Assembly: GCF_025244765.1 (NCBI RefSeq)
Contig: NZ_CP104209.1
Location: forward strand, 806,001 to 870,000
Source of the DNA: Empedobacter stercoris
GTDB taxonomy: Bacteria > Bacteroidota > Bacteroidia > Flavobacteriales > Weeksellaceae
Direction of reading: 5' to 3'
DNA: 64,000 bases
Under the pieces are notes generated by a model. That model saw only the letters and a list, made by a program, of their open reading frames with translations, did not search any database and had not been told where the DNA came from. Below, piece after piece: positions 41,548 through 49,590 of this stretch. Position 1 is the stretch's first letter. The number at the start of each line of letters is the position of its first letter. The translations under genes were made by a program, and so were the position numbers.

Positions 41548-42132
41548 TTACACTTGTTTCTTTACAAATTTTGTTAAAATAACAATTAATTGTCCATCTA
41601 CTTTTCCTTCAATTTGATCTGTATTATCGTGTACTAAACGAATATTACGAACGGCTGTTCCTATTTTAGCATTAATAGAAGAACCTTTCACATCTAAATC
41701 TTTGATTAATGTAACATTATCACCGTTTACTAAAACATTTCCGTTGCAGTCTTTATGCAAATCTACACTTCCATCACCTTCGTGATCACCCGAAGCCTTT
41801 GCCCATTCCATATTTTCATCATCCAAATACATCATATCCAATGCATCTGCCGCCCACGATTCGTTTCTAAAACGATTTAACATTCGCCATGAAAGCACTT
41901 GTATAGCTGGAACTTCGCTCCACATAGACGAAAGTAAAAATGATTCCCAAAGAGAAACGTCTAACTCTTCTCTCTTTTCAATCTGATTAATACATTTTTG
42001 TGTAATGTAAACATTTCGATCAGGATTACTGCTTGCATCTGGATTCACTTCGTAAATCGCTAAATTTTCTGTAGCACCAGTCAGTTCGCATTGGTTACCG
42101 CTTCTTTCTTGTAAAAATGTATCTAATTTCAT
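41548..42132 (-). CDS. phnA: PhnA/YjdM-family zinc-ribbon protein with IS-supplied stop
   Basis: A 194-residue protein. The N-terminal segment 'RSGNQCELTGATENLAIYEV' is followed by a middle helical part and the C-terminal PhnA domain ('GNVLVNGDNVTLIKDLDVKG', 'VRNIRLVHDNTDQIEGKVDG'). The family name comes from a link to phosphonoacetate use in some bacteria, but most members have no proven role. Joining the DNA on both sides of the IS shows the original end was KKQA and stop; the IS end now gives KKQV and TAA at 41548-41550. Function is probably kept. Confidence 0.85.
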   Translation of the reverse strand: MKLDTFLQERSGNQCELTGATENLAIYEVNPDASSNPDRNVYITQKCINQIEKREELDVSLWESFLLSSMWSEVPAIQVLSWRMLNRFRNESWAADALDMMYLDDENMEWAKASGDHEGDGSVDLHKDCNGNVLVNGDNVTLIKDLDVKGSSINAKIGTAVRNIRLVHDNTDQIEGKVDGQLIVILTKFVKKQV

Positions 42133-42240
42133 GTATTGATTTTAAAACTTTTACAAAGATAACTTTTATTTAGAATTAAAACTTTTATAGCTTTTGACGA
42201 ATCTTTTATTTAAATTCGTTCAGAATAAAATCAATCTAAA

Positions 42241-43092
42241 ATGTTAGTAAAAAAGAATTCTGGTGAATTAGTCCCTTACAATCCAAAAGCCCTAAAGCGT
42301 TCATTAACAAAATCTGGTGCCAAAAAAGAAGAAGTTGAAGAAGTATTTGAATTAGTTTCGAATGATCTTTATGACGGAATGTATACAAAAGATCTTTACC
42401 GTATTGCATTTTCTCATCTCAAAAAATACAGAAGTTCTTATGCTGCACGTTATAGTTTAAAAAGAGCATTGAGAGATTTAGGACCAGAAGGGTACTATTT
42501 CGAACAATGGATAGGAAAAGTACTTGAAGCAGCAGGATATCAATCTTTACATTCGGAAATTGTGCAAGGAAATGCAGTGACACATGAGATAGATGTGGTA
42601 GCTTGTAAAGGAGAATATTTATTGTTTTGCGAATGTAAATTTCGAAATGATGAAGATGCCAAGATTTCTGTCACGACACCTATGTATTTTTTATCGCGAA
42701 TGAAAGATGTACAAGATCATACCTATCATTTCTTTGGAAAAGATTTAAAGCCAACGAAAGGATTTTTAGTCACAAATGCTTATTTAACGACAGACAGTAT
42801 TGATTTTGCAAATTATTACGGAATTGGTTTAATTTCTTGGGATTATCCTGAAACAAATAGCATCAAATATTTAGTGGACAATGCTGCCTTGTATCCGATT
42901 ACATGTTTAACAACTTTAACCCCAGAGCAAGAAAAAATATTGTTATCTAAAGAATGTATTTTGGTAAAAGATTTACAACAAAATGGTGCTTATTTGGATG
43001 TTTTAAACCTCTCTCAAGAACAACGAAATGATGTTTTAGAAGAAGCAAACGAATTGTTAGAAATAGAAAATTTCACTTGTGTAATCGAATAA
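42241..43092 (+). CDS. ATP-cone domain fused to Mrr-like restriction endonuclease domain
   Basis: A 283-residue two-domain protein. Residues 1-80 are an ATP-cone (VKKNSGELVPYNPKALKRSL ... YTKDLYRIAFSHLKKY), the nucleotide-sensing module of ribonucleotide reductases and NrdR. Residues 84-190 are a PD-(D/E)XK nuclease of Mrr type: E88 (YFEQW), THEIDVVA with D118, and CECKF with E131 and K133. The rest is a short helical tail. It would be a nuclease whose activity depends on ATP or dATP levels. No methylase or partner is adjacent, so it is not a classical restriction system. Confidence 0.8.
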   Translation: MLVKKNSGELVPYNPKALKRSLTKSGAKKEEVEEVFELVSNDLYDGMYTKDLYRIAFSHLKKYRSSYAARYSLKRALRDLGPEGYYFEQWIGKVLEAAGYQSLHSEIVQGNAVTHEIDVVACKGEYLLFCECKFRNDEDAKISVTTPMYFLSRMKDVQDHTYHFFGKDLKPTKGFLVTNAYLTTDSIDFANYYGIGLISWDYPETNSIKYLVDNAALYPITCLTTLTPEQEKILLSKECILVKDLQQNGAYLDVLNLSQEQRNDVLEEANELLEIENFTCVIE

Positions 43093-43100
43093 AACCAATC

Positions 43101-43130
43101 AAAAAAGAAGCTAAATTTAGCTTCTTTTTT
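43101..43130. terminator. Bidirectional terminator, 30-bp perfect palindrome
   Basis: AAAAAAGAAGCTAAA is followed directly by its complement. It separates the convergent nuclease and DUF4268 genes. Confidence 0.85.
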
Positions 43131-43135
43131 GATTA

Positions 43136-43603
43136 TTATAATTCTTTAAAAATTTCAAAACTATCTTTGTGGTCGCACCAAAATTCATCCAAATTAATCA
43201 TTCGATTTTTTAAGAACGGAATTATTTGTGGCCAATCTGATTCTCTAAAAATACTTACATTTTCTAATCGCATTTTTATCGTCGAAATCGTTTTTCCATC
43301 GTGGTCAACATCCTCTTTTGTCCAAACCCATTTTTCACCAAGATAACTTTCTAACACGTTTTCATATTCTTCAAACTGTTCATAAATCATGGATTGAACG
43401 GAAGGGTCTGGATGTGAAATTTCGATCGAAACCTCTGCATATTTACGTTCTACATCCGTTCTAAAACTAATTCCTTTGATTGTCGTTTTATAATTCACCC
43501 AATTTATACGCGATCCCTCGGCATTCATTTGCAATTTCATGTACGTTCCGTACGAAATCCAAAATTCTTTTTTTATACGATAAGCTTCTTCTTTTGAAAA
43601 CAA
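43136..43603 (-). CDS. DUF4268 domain-containing protein
   Basis: A 155-residue protein that is essentially one DUF4268 domain: 'EEAYRIKKEFWISYGTYMKL', 'GISFRTDVERKYAEVSIEIS', 'YLGEKWVWTKEDVDHDGKTI', 'FRESDWPQIIPFLKNRMINL'. In other proteins this domain follows nuclease-like domains, so a DNA-associated role has been suggested, but nothing is proven. It is convergent with the ATP-cone nuclease gene, which may be only coincidental. Confidence 0.82.
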   Translation of the reverse strand: MFSKEEAYRIKKEFWISYGTYMKLQMNAEGSRINWVNYKTTIKGISFRTDVERKYAEVSIEISHPDPSVQSMIYEQFEEYENVLESYLGEKWVWTKEDVDHDGKTISTIKMRLENVSIFRESDWPQIIPFLKNRMINLDEFWCDHKDSFEIFKEL

Positions 43604-43720
43604 AATGAATAATTTTTTACAAAAATCGGTTTAATATTCTATTCAACAAAATTTCCCAAAAAATAGCTTGGTTTGATTCTTGTTCTATTAAATTTGAATA
43701 AATATTTTTAAATAATAAAT

Positions 43721-44206
43721 ATGAAACTATTTTCTTTCCTAAGTCTTATAGGGATTTTGACTTTTTCTTGTGTAAATGCACAAACTGTAGAAACTGTTAA
43801 ATACGAAGCATTGCACGAAAAAATAGCAAATTATAAAGATGAAGTCGTCGTGGTTAACTTTTGGGCAACGTGGTGCGCACCTTGCGTAGAGGAAATTCCA
43901 GCATTTATGGAAATCAATGAACAATACAAAGATCACCCAAATTTCAAGATGCTATTGGTTTCACTGGATCGACCAAAAATTATAGACAAAGTAAAAAAGT
44001 TTATGGTTGATAATAAGATTACTGCAGAAGTTGTTTTATTGGATGACACCAAACGTATGAATGAATGGATTCCATCATTTGATCCGAAATGGGCTGGAAA
44101 TATTCCCGTCACGATCGTTTACGACAAAGGTGAAAAGGTCGTTTTTCACGATCAAGCCATGACGAAATTTGAATTAGAGGACTACATCCAAGAATATTTA
44201 GATTAA
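43721..44206 (+). CDS. Exported TlpA-like thioredoxin-fold protein
   Basis: A 161-residue periplasmic protein. Leader MKLFSFLSLIGILTFSCVNAQ could be a signal peptide (a lipobox-like FSC is present, but AQ follows as in cleaved leaders). The active site is NFWATWCAPCVEEIP, with the WCAPC redox motif. The cis-proline region is NIPVTIVYD. It is likely a thiol-disulfide reductase of the TlpA/ResA type. No cytochrome biogenesis genes are adjacent. Confidence 0.88.
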   Translation: MKLFSFLSLIGILTFSCVNAQTVETVKYEALHEKIANYKDEVVVVNFWATWCAPCVEEIPAFMEINEQYKDHPNFKMLLVSLDRPKIIDKVKKFMVDNKITAEVVLLDDTKRMNEWIPSFDPKWAGNIPVTIVYDKGEKVVFHDQAMTKFELEDYIQEYLD

Positions 44207-44212
44207 TCAATA

Positions 44213-44240
44213 AAACTCCTAAAATCTTTTTAGGAGTATT
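44213..44240 (+). terminator. Terminator after TlpA-like gene
   Basis: AACTCCTAAAA with TTTTAGGAGT forms a stem around a 2-nt centre. The T-tract is interrupted by one A. Confidence 0.7.
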
Positions 44241-44279
44241 ATATTTTTTGTATGTTTATATCAACATAAAAACACAAAA

Positions 44280-44735
44280 ATGAGTAAAAAACATATCCGA
44301 AAAGAGGTTATTCAACATCTTATTCAGCTTAAACAAGACGAAATCAATGCGTTAAAAGAATCGAAACGAATTTATGCAGAAGGTGCAGATTTAGACGAAG
44401 AATCAAGTTTAGAATTGGATGATTTTGCACAACAAAGTCAATCAACTGATGCGGCTCGAAAATTAAATATTCGTATTAATCAAGCCACTGAAGACTTAGA
44501 AAATTTCAAGGCATTACGACCTGAATTAATCAATGAAATTACAGAAGGAAACGTTGTTTTGACTGATAAAGTTAATTTTGTAATTGGTTTATCTTTCAAA
44601 GATTTCGAATGGGAAAACAAAAAGTTTGTGGGCATTAGTACGCAAGCTCCTATTTTCGAAGCATTAATTGGAAAACGAGCAGGCGACAAATTAGAATTTA
44701 ATGGGATACATTATACCATAGAAGAAATACTATAA
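44280..44735 (+). CDS. GreA/GreB C-terminal domain-like protein
   Basis: A 151-residue protein. The N-terminal half is a charged helical coiled coil (VIQHLIQLKQDEINALKESK). The C-terminal half matches the GreA/GreB C-terminal domain pattern (VVLTDKVNFVIGLSFKDFEW, 'GISTQAPIFEALIGKRAGDK', 'FNGIHYTIEEIL'). In Gre factors, the coiled-coil tip enters the RNA polymerase channel. Here the usual acidic tip is not clear, so binding to polymerase is only a possibility. It shares an operon with the MBL gene, with a 1-nt gap. Confidence 0.72.
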   Translation: MSKKHIRKEVIQHLIQLKQDEINALKESKRIYAEGADLDEESSLELDDFAQQSQSTDAARKLNIRINQATEDLENFKALRPELINEITEGNVVLTDKVNFVIGLSFKDFEWENKKFVGISTQAPIFEALIGKRAGDKLEFNGIHYTIEEIL

Positions 44736-44736
44736 C

Positions 44737-45636
44737 ATGCCAAAAGTACATACTATTGATCTGAATTTTCAGAACGAAGATGAAGCAATTGCGACCTATC
44801 TAATCGAAACAGAACAAGGTCCCGTATTAGTTGATCCAGGACCGTATTCAACTTTCGAGAATTTGAAAGCTGGTATCGAAGCTTTAGGTTGGCGAATCAT
44901 TGATATAGAAAATATATTAATTACACATATTCATTTTGATCATGCCGGCGCAGCGTGGAAATTTACGGAGCATGGTGCAACAATTTTCTTGAATCCTATT
45001 GGAATACCTCATCTTAAAAATCCCGAAAAATTATGGGAATCTGCCAAAATGATTTATGGAGATGAGATGGATCGTCTTTGGGGAGAAATGAAACCGATTA
45101 ATGAAGAGTTTTTAGTAGGTCTTAGAGATGGTCAAAGTGTAGAATTTGGGGATACTGTTTTCGAAACTATTTACACTCCTGGTCATGCTGTGCATCACAA
45201 TGCTTATGTAATGAATGATGTTATTTTTACAGGAGATGTTGCGGGGGTTAAAATAGAAAACGGTCCAGTTGTACCACCTTGTCCTCCACCTGACATTCAT
45301 ATCGAATTATGGAAAGAATCTATTGCCAAATTGAAAAAAGTGAATGCAAAAGGTATTTATCCTACCCATTATGGTTATCATGAAGATGTAGAGAATAATT
45401 TTAACGAATTAGAAAAAGGATTGGATGAATGGTCAAATTACATCAAACCAATGTACGATGACAACTTAACAGCAGACGAAATAACACCTGTTTTTGTTGA
45501 TTACGTCACAAAATCATACAAAGATTTAGGGTTATCCGAGGATCAAATTCAAGTGTATGAATACGCCAATCCATGTTGGATGTCGGTTAATGGACTTTTG
45601 AGATATTGGAAATTAAAAGAACAAGGTAGATTATAA
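44737..45636 (+). CDS. MBL-fold metallo-hydrolase
   Basis: A 299-residue metallo-beta-lactamase fold enzyme. The metal-binding motif is ITHIHFDHAGAAW (HxHxDH). Further ligands are H in 'YTPGHAVHHNAYVM', D in VIFTGDVAGV and H in IYPTHYGYHED. The C-terminal 75 residues extend the fold. The substrate is unknown; glyoxalase II-like or lactonase activity are options. It starts 1 nt after the Gre-like gene stop. Confidence 0.85.
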   Translation: MPKVHTIDLNFQNEDEAIATYLIETEQGPVLVDPGPYSTFENLKAGIEALGWRIIDIENILITHIHFDHAGAAWKFTEHGATIFLNPIGIPHLKNPEKLWESAKMIYGDEMDRLWGEMKPINEEFLVGLRDGQSVEFGDTVFETIYTPGHAVHHNAYVMNDVIFTGDVAGVKIENGPVVPPCPPPDIHIELWKESIAKLKKVNAKGIYPTHYGYHEDVENNFNELEKGLDEWSNYIKPMYDDNLTADEITPVFVDYVTKSYKDLGLSEDQIQVYEYANPCWMSVNGLLRYWKLKEQGRL

Positions 45637-45665
45637 AAGTAATAGAAAGCTGTCAGTTTACACTA

Positions 45666-45700
45666 CCCCCAAAAAGTTAGACACTTTTGGGGGCATTTTT
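45666..45700 (+). terminator. Hairpin in left end of IS3 copy 2
   Basis: CCCCCAAAA (from 45666) with TTTTGGGGG (45685-45693) is followed by CATTTTTT, ending just before the OrfA ATG at 45702. It would block readthrough into the transposase. Confidence 0.7.
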
Positions 45701-45701
45701 T

Positions 45702-46238
45702 ATGACAAGAAAAGTAAAATATGGTGTAGCATTTAAGTTACGCTGTGTGAAAGAAGTTTTAGAAAAACATCGAACAATACGTTCAATTAGTAAAAAAGAA
45801 AATATACATGCTTCTTTATTAAAGAAATGGGTTTCTGATTATCATAATCAAGGAATTTCAGGTATAGAACCTAAAAAAAACCAAACGTATAGCGTTGAAT
45901 TTAAGTTGAAAGTTATTAAGTCTATAACTAGTCAATATCTTAGTTTACGTGAAGCCAGAGTTAAATTTAATATTCCAAGTGAATCGGTTATTATAAAATG
46001 GCAAAAAGATTTTGCTACCTTTGGAATAGACGGATTAAAACCCAAACCAAAAGGCCGTCCCAAGACTATGAGCACATCTAAAGGTAGACCTAAAAAATCG
46101 AAACAACCATTATCAAGAGAAGAAGAACTATTGTTGGAGATTGAACGTTTACGTTGTGAGAATGCACTCTTAAAAAAGTTCAATGCCTTAATTCAAGCCG
46201 AGGAAGAAAAACAAAAGAAACTTGGACACAAGCCATAA
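45702..46238 (+). CDS. IS3-family (IS150-like) transposase OrfA
   Basis: A 178-residue protein with two HTH regions (TIRSISKKENIHASLLKKWV; LSLREARVKFNIPSESVIIK), a Lys/Pro/Gly-rich linker (GRPKTMSTSKGRPKKSKQP), and a leucine-zipper-like end (ELLLEIERLRCENALLKKF). ATG 45702 is chosen rather than the TTG at 45687, which lies inside the end hairpin. An A-rich stretch at 46202-46220 is the probable site for frameshifting into OrfB. Confidence 0.9.
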   Translation: MTRKVKYGVAFKLRCVKEVLEKHRTIRSISKKENIHASLLKKWVSDYHNQGISGIEPKKNQTYSVEFKLKVIKSITSQYLSLREARVKFNIPSESVIIKWQKDFATFGIDGLKPKPKGRPKTMSTSKGRPKKSKQPLSREEELLLEIERLRCENALLKKFNALIQAEEEKQKKLGHKP

Positions 46239-46288
46239 ATGAATTAAGGCCAGAATTTCATCTAAATTTACTTTTAGATTGTACACAT

Positions 46289-47068
46289 ATGGCTAGAAGC
46301 AGCTTTTACTATCATATTTCACGTAGTAAAACAGATAAATACGAGGAATTAAAACTTAAGATAAAATCCATTTATCATCAGCATAAAGGGCGATATGGCT
46401 ATCGACGAATTACCGATGAATTAAGAAAATCAGGAACTATCATCAATCATAAAACTGTTCTTAAACTGATGAATAGCTTAGGATTAAAGAGTTTGATTCG
46501 AAGAAAAAAATACAAATCTTACAAAGGAGAACAAGGAAAGATTGCACCAAACATCTTGCAAAGAGCATTTAAGGCTGATAAACCCAACCAAAAATGGGTA
46601 ACAGATGTTACCGAGTTTAAAGTAAAAGATAAAAAACTATATTTATCACCAATAATGGATCTGTACAATCAAGAAATTATCAGCTATGAGTTAAGCGAAC
46701 GACCTGTTTTTAATCAAGTAACTCAAATGCTTAAAAAGGCATTTAAAATAACGAAAGACACTAAAGATTTGATATTACATTCCGATCAAGGATGGCAATA
46801 TCAGATGAAACAATATCAAGCTTTATTAAATAAAAAAGGAATCGTACAAAGTATGAGTAGAAAAGGAAATTGTTTGGATAATGCTATTATCGAAAATTTC
46901 TTTGGAATACTTAAATCGGAACTATTTTATTTACAAAAATTTAATTCTATTGATGAGTTGAAAAAAGAAATAAAACAATACATTTACTATTACAATAACG
47001 AGAGGATAAAATCGAACTTAAATAAAATGAGCCCGATACAATATCGAACTCATTTTTATAATTATTAA
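46289..47068 (+). CDS. IS3-family (IS150-like) transposase OrfB
   Basis: A 259-residue integrase-core protein from the internal ATG. The frame is open upstream and reads ETWTQAINELRPEFHLNLLL before it, so an OrfAB fusion through a -1 shift is likely. Landmarks are 'KGRYGYRRITDELRKSG', and DDE residues in KWVTDVTEFKV, LILHSDQGWQYQ and NAIIENFFGILKSEL. It appears intact. Confidence 0.9.
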   Translation: MARSSFYYHISRSKTDKYEELKLKIKSIYHQHKGRYGYRRITDELRKSGTIINHKTVLKLMNSLGLKSLIRRKKYKSYKGEQGKIAPNILQRAFKADKPNQKWVTDVTEFKVKDKKLYLSPIMDLYNQEIISYELSERPVFNQVTQMLKKAFKITKDTKDLILHSDQGWQYQMKQYQALLNKKGIVQSMSRKGNCLDNAIIENFFGILKSELFYLQKFNSIDELKKEIKQYIYYYNNERIKSNLNKMSPIQYRTHFYNY

Positions 47069-47203
47069 TTTTTAATCTGTCCAAACTTTTGGGTGCAGTC
47101 TACAATGGTTGGCTTTGTTTTTATTGTTTAAATCGTTCAAATTGATGCTAATATTTATCTATTGTGAATAGAGATTGAAATCTCGAACCGACTACAGATT
47201 TTG

Positions 47204-47851
47204 TTACAAATACGTCAAAATATTCCCTCTAGTTTTCAACCAACCTGTAATACTATATCTTGGTCGATGGACGGTTTTTACTTCGTGCGGAATACTTTTA
47301 CTATCAAAAACAGCCAAACGACCAGCTAGAGGTAAAATATCTAATTCTTTTTCTACCGTATTTTCATCTGACAAATGCAAAGTCAATTGTCCTCCAAATT
47401 CATCTTTCCATTGTTCATCATTCAAATACAACACAACAGATAATGTTCGTCTATCATCATTTTTAAAGGCATCAATGTGCTTCTGATAAAAAGTTCCTTC
47501 AGGATAAATCGCATAATGAAACTCACTTTCTTCAATTCCCATGTAGCATGTTAAGTTGAGATAGTCAATGAAATCATTTATTTTCTGAAAGAAAATATCT
47601 TCTGTGTGCGATTTATTTTCTTCATCAATCCATTTAATTTTATCATCTCTAATTGATTTTACAATCTGTTCGTTAACCGAACTTCCAATGGCTGCTTGAT
47701 GAAAATTTTGTTTATCTTCTTTACGAATTATGGCTTCGCGAAGTTGTTTAGTTTCTTCTTCTGAGAAAAAAAAGTCTGAAATAGAGTATTTTTGATTTGA
47801 TAAGTCATCAATAATCTTTTCATAAATTGGGTTTAATGTAATACTACTCAT
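47204..47851 (-). CDS. 2-oxoglutarate/Fe(II)-dependent oxygenase (prolyl 4-hydroxylase-like)
   Basis: A 215-residue double-stranded beta-helix oxygenase. The iron-binding triad is H-x-D in FYQKHIDAF and a distal His in SIPHEVKTV, followed by the 2-oxoglutarate-binding Arg in RPRYSITGWLK. 'TLSVVLYLNDEQWKDEFGGQ' and 'LAGRLAVFDS' are typical of this branch. The target protein or metabolite is unknown. It is transcribed towards IS3 copy 2. Confidence 0.87.
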   Translation of the reverse strand: MSSITLNPIYEKIIDDLSNQKYSISDFFFSEEETKQLREAIIRKEDKQNFHQAAIGSSVNEQIVKSIRDDKIKWIDEENKSHTEDIFFQKINDFIDYLNLTCYMGIEESEFHYAIYPEGTFYQKHIDAFKNDDRRTLSVVLYLNDEQWKDEFGGQLTLHLSDENTVEKELDILPLAGRLAVFDSKSIPHEVKTVHRPRYSITGWLKTRGNILTYL

Positions 47852-47973
47852 TCATTATTATGAAAACAGCAGTAAATGTAGATTTAATTAAAAAAACAAT
47901 AATCATAAATATTATTTTTTTTCAAAAAAAAGACAGAACTATTCTCTTGCCTAATAGTTATATGATCTAAAAA

Positions 47974-48501
47974 TCACTTAAACCACTCATCTTTATCAAG
48001 TTGGTAAATAAAATTTAATTTTGGTTGTTCTCCAAAATAAGTTATTTCTTCTGTTTTTACTTTTCTACAACCTAATCGTTCTACTGCAACCTGAGAACGT
48101 TTGTTCTCTGCACCAACATGCAAATAAACTTTGTCCACAAATTGAAAAATATAATCGAACATCATTTTTTTTACTGACGGATTATAGCCTTTTCCCCAAC
48201 AATTAGTGGAATAAAACGTATAACCAATTAATATAGAAACATCTTTTTCATCATAATCATAGAAACGAGTACTTCCAACAACAAGATTTGATTGCTTATC
48301 TATTACTTTGAAAGCGCCCTTGCTTTGAATTGCACCTTCAAAAAAAATCATAAAAACATCTCGTTTCCAACGATTTTTATTGGGATGTTGTTCCCAAATT
48401 TTTGGATCTGAAGCCGCAGCATAAACCTCTTCAAAATCACTAGATTTTAAAGGTTCTAATCGAATTAAATCATTTTCTAAATGTGGTTGAATATTGATCA
48501 T
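47974..48501 (-). CDS. GNAT N-acetyltransferase (RimJ/RimL-like)
   Basis: A 175-residue acetyltransferase: N-terminal 'LENDLIRLEPLKSSDFEEVY', middle 'SKGAFKVIDKQSNLVVGSTR', acetyl-CoA loop 'STNCWGKGYNPSVKKMMFDY' and end 'VGAENKRSQVAVERLGCRKV'. This order matches the Acetyltransf_3 group. Substrate unknown. It lies after the frameshifted lipoprotein gene on the same strand, with a 9-bp gap to its broken end. Confidence 0.88.
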   Translation of the reverse strand: MINIQPHLENDLIRLEPLKSSDFEEVYAAASDPKIWEQHPNKNRWKRDVFMIFFEGAIQSKGAFKVIDKQSNLVVGSTRFYDYDEKDVSILIGYTFYSTNCWGKGYNPSVKKMMFDYIFQFVDKVYLHVGAENKRSQVAVERLGCRKVKTEEITYFGEQPKLNFIYQLDKDEWFK

Positions 48502-48510
48502 TTGCTGTTT

Positions 48511-48711
48511 TTAATACATGACTAATTTATCTAAATCTAACAATAAATAATTAATATTTTGATTAATTGTTCGTGTTGCAGATTGCATTTGATTAAGCAT
48601 TCGTGATCGATTATACAATTCTTGTGCGGTGTAAGTCCCACCAATCCCGAAATTCACAGATTGATTGGCTTCTTGCATATTGTTTTCAAAATTAAATTCT
48701 AACCAGCGACC
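48511..48711 (-). pseudogene. Detached C-terminal part of frameshifted lipoprotein gene
   Basis: Reading in the next frame from 48711 gives a clean 66-residue continuation (GRWLEFNFENNMQEANQSVN, then GGTYTAQELYNRSRM, ending DLDKLVMY). There is no suitable start codon or upstream signal. One extra A in the run at 48712-48715 would explain the break. Confidence 0.7.
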
Positions 48712-49468
48712 TTTTATAATTTCCTATGATTGATTTTCCATCTGTGTGATTAGAAAACTTTTTCTCGGTGTACATGTACCAAACAAATGGTGGGAAATTT
48801 TCTGATTCTAACTTTTGTGTCCAAATATCACGCAATAAATTTCGTTGATGTATAAATTCTATTTTTTTCCCTTTCGGATTAAGTGTTGCAAACCCCAAAC
48901 CAGCACCCAAAACACCTCCACCAATATCTACTGCGCTTCCCCAGCTATCACTTTTTATAATTCCACTTGCAACAGAGGCCGCTGCACCAGCAACAATAGA
49001 ATAGATTACTAATTTATTATTTCGATTATCATTCATATTTTGCAAATAACTCGCCATTTGTTCAACCCGTTCGCCTTCGCAATCAAATTCTGCTGCAACA
49101 GCGTCTAATTCTGTTAATGCAATTGTAATTTTATTATTAATCGAGTTTTTAAGTTCTAAAATTTTCACTCTCGATTCGAGCGAATTATCTTTTTTCAATT
49201 CATTGATAGTTTTTACTTCGTCTAACGAATTAAGTGCATTTAGAATTAAAATACTTTGCTCTGAAAAATCATTTCTCAAATCAGCATTAGCTAAAAGAAT
49301 AGAATCGGCGTTGTAGGAAGGCAATTCTTTTTCGTAATTATACTTGTGGGGTGCCTTACAATAACTATTTTTTAGCGTAAGAATATGTTCGTTAATATGC
49401 TGATTTTTCTGTGAAACACATGAACTTATAGCTATTAAACAAATAAGTGTTGGTATCAATAATTTCAT
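48692..49468 (-). CDS. Hypothetical lipoprotein, C-terminus lost by frameshift
   Basis: A 258-residue frame with lipobox ISSC (cysteine at about residue 17). The mature part is helical and charged to about residue 150. It then has a glycine-zipper-like membrane-seeking segment (VIYSIVAGAAASVASGIIKS; GGGVLGAGLGFATLNPKGKK). The frame ends at SLVRI instead of continuing as GRWLEF. Removing one A from the AAAA at 48712-48715 would restore a protein of about 318 residues. The family is not recognised. Confidence 0.68.
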   Translation of the reverse strand: MKLLIPTLICLIAISSCVSQKNQHINEHILTLKNSYCKAPHKYNYEKELPSYNADSILLANADLRNDFSEQSILILNALNSLDEVKTINELKKDNSLESRVKILELKNSINNKITIALTELDAVAAEFDCEGERVEQMASYLQNMNDNRNNKLVIYSIVAGAAASVASGIIKSDSWGSAVDIGGGVLGAGLGFATLNPKGKKIEFIHQRNLLRDIWTQKLESENFPPFVWYMYTEKKFSNHTDGKSIIGNYKRSLVRI

Positions 49469-49590
49469 AAATCATAGGTTAGTTGTTTTATAAAAAATAA
49501 TGCTTCGTTTTATTTGTCCAAATACTCGTTAATTAATAGTACTTTTTGATCAAAATAAATTAACTTACAGCATATATAAAAATAAACAAT

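Larger units (their letters stand above)
40173..41552 (+). mobile_element. IS3-family insertion sequence (copy 1), 1380 bp
   Basis: Imperfect 25-bp terminal inverted repeats, 40173-40197 and 41528-41552, 20 of 25 matching (shared core CGTCCTGAAA and GATACA). Ends are TG...CA. The direct repeat CTT flanks both ends (40170-40172, 41553-41555), a 3-bp target duplication. It encodes OrfA and OrfB and seems intact. It lies in the last sense codon of the phnA gene. Confidence 0.9.
45657..47104 (+). mobile_element. IS3-family (IS150-like) insertion sequence (copy 2), 1448 bp
   Basis: Imperfect terminal inverted repeats of about 27 bp (45657-45683 and 47078-47104; shared blocks ACT, CCCAAAA, GTT, GACA). 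No target duplication is seen (CAG left, ATG right), so exact ends may be off by a few bases. It differs in sequence from copy 1 at 40173. The AAAGC to its left and GCTTT to its right may be arms of the MBL gene's original terminator; this is weak evidence. Confidence 0.85.
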
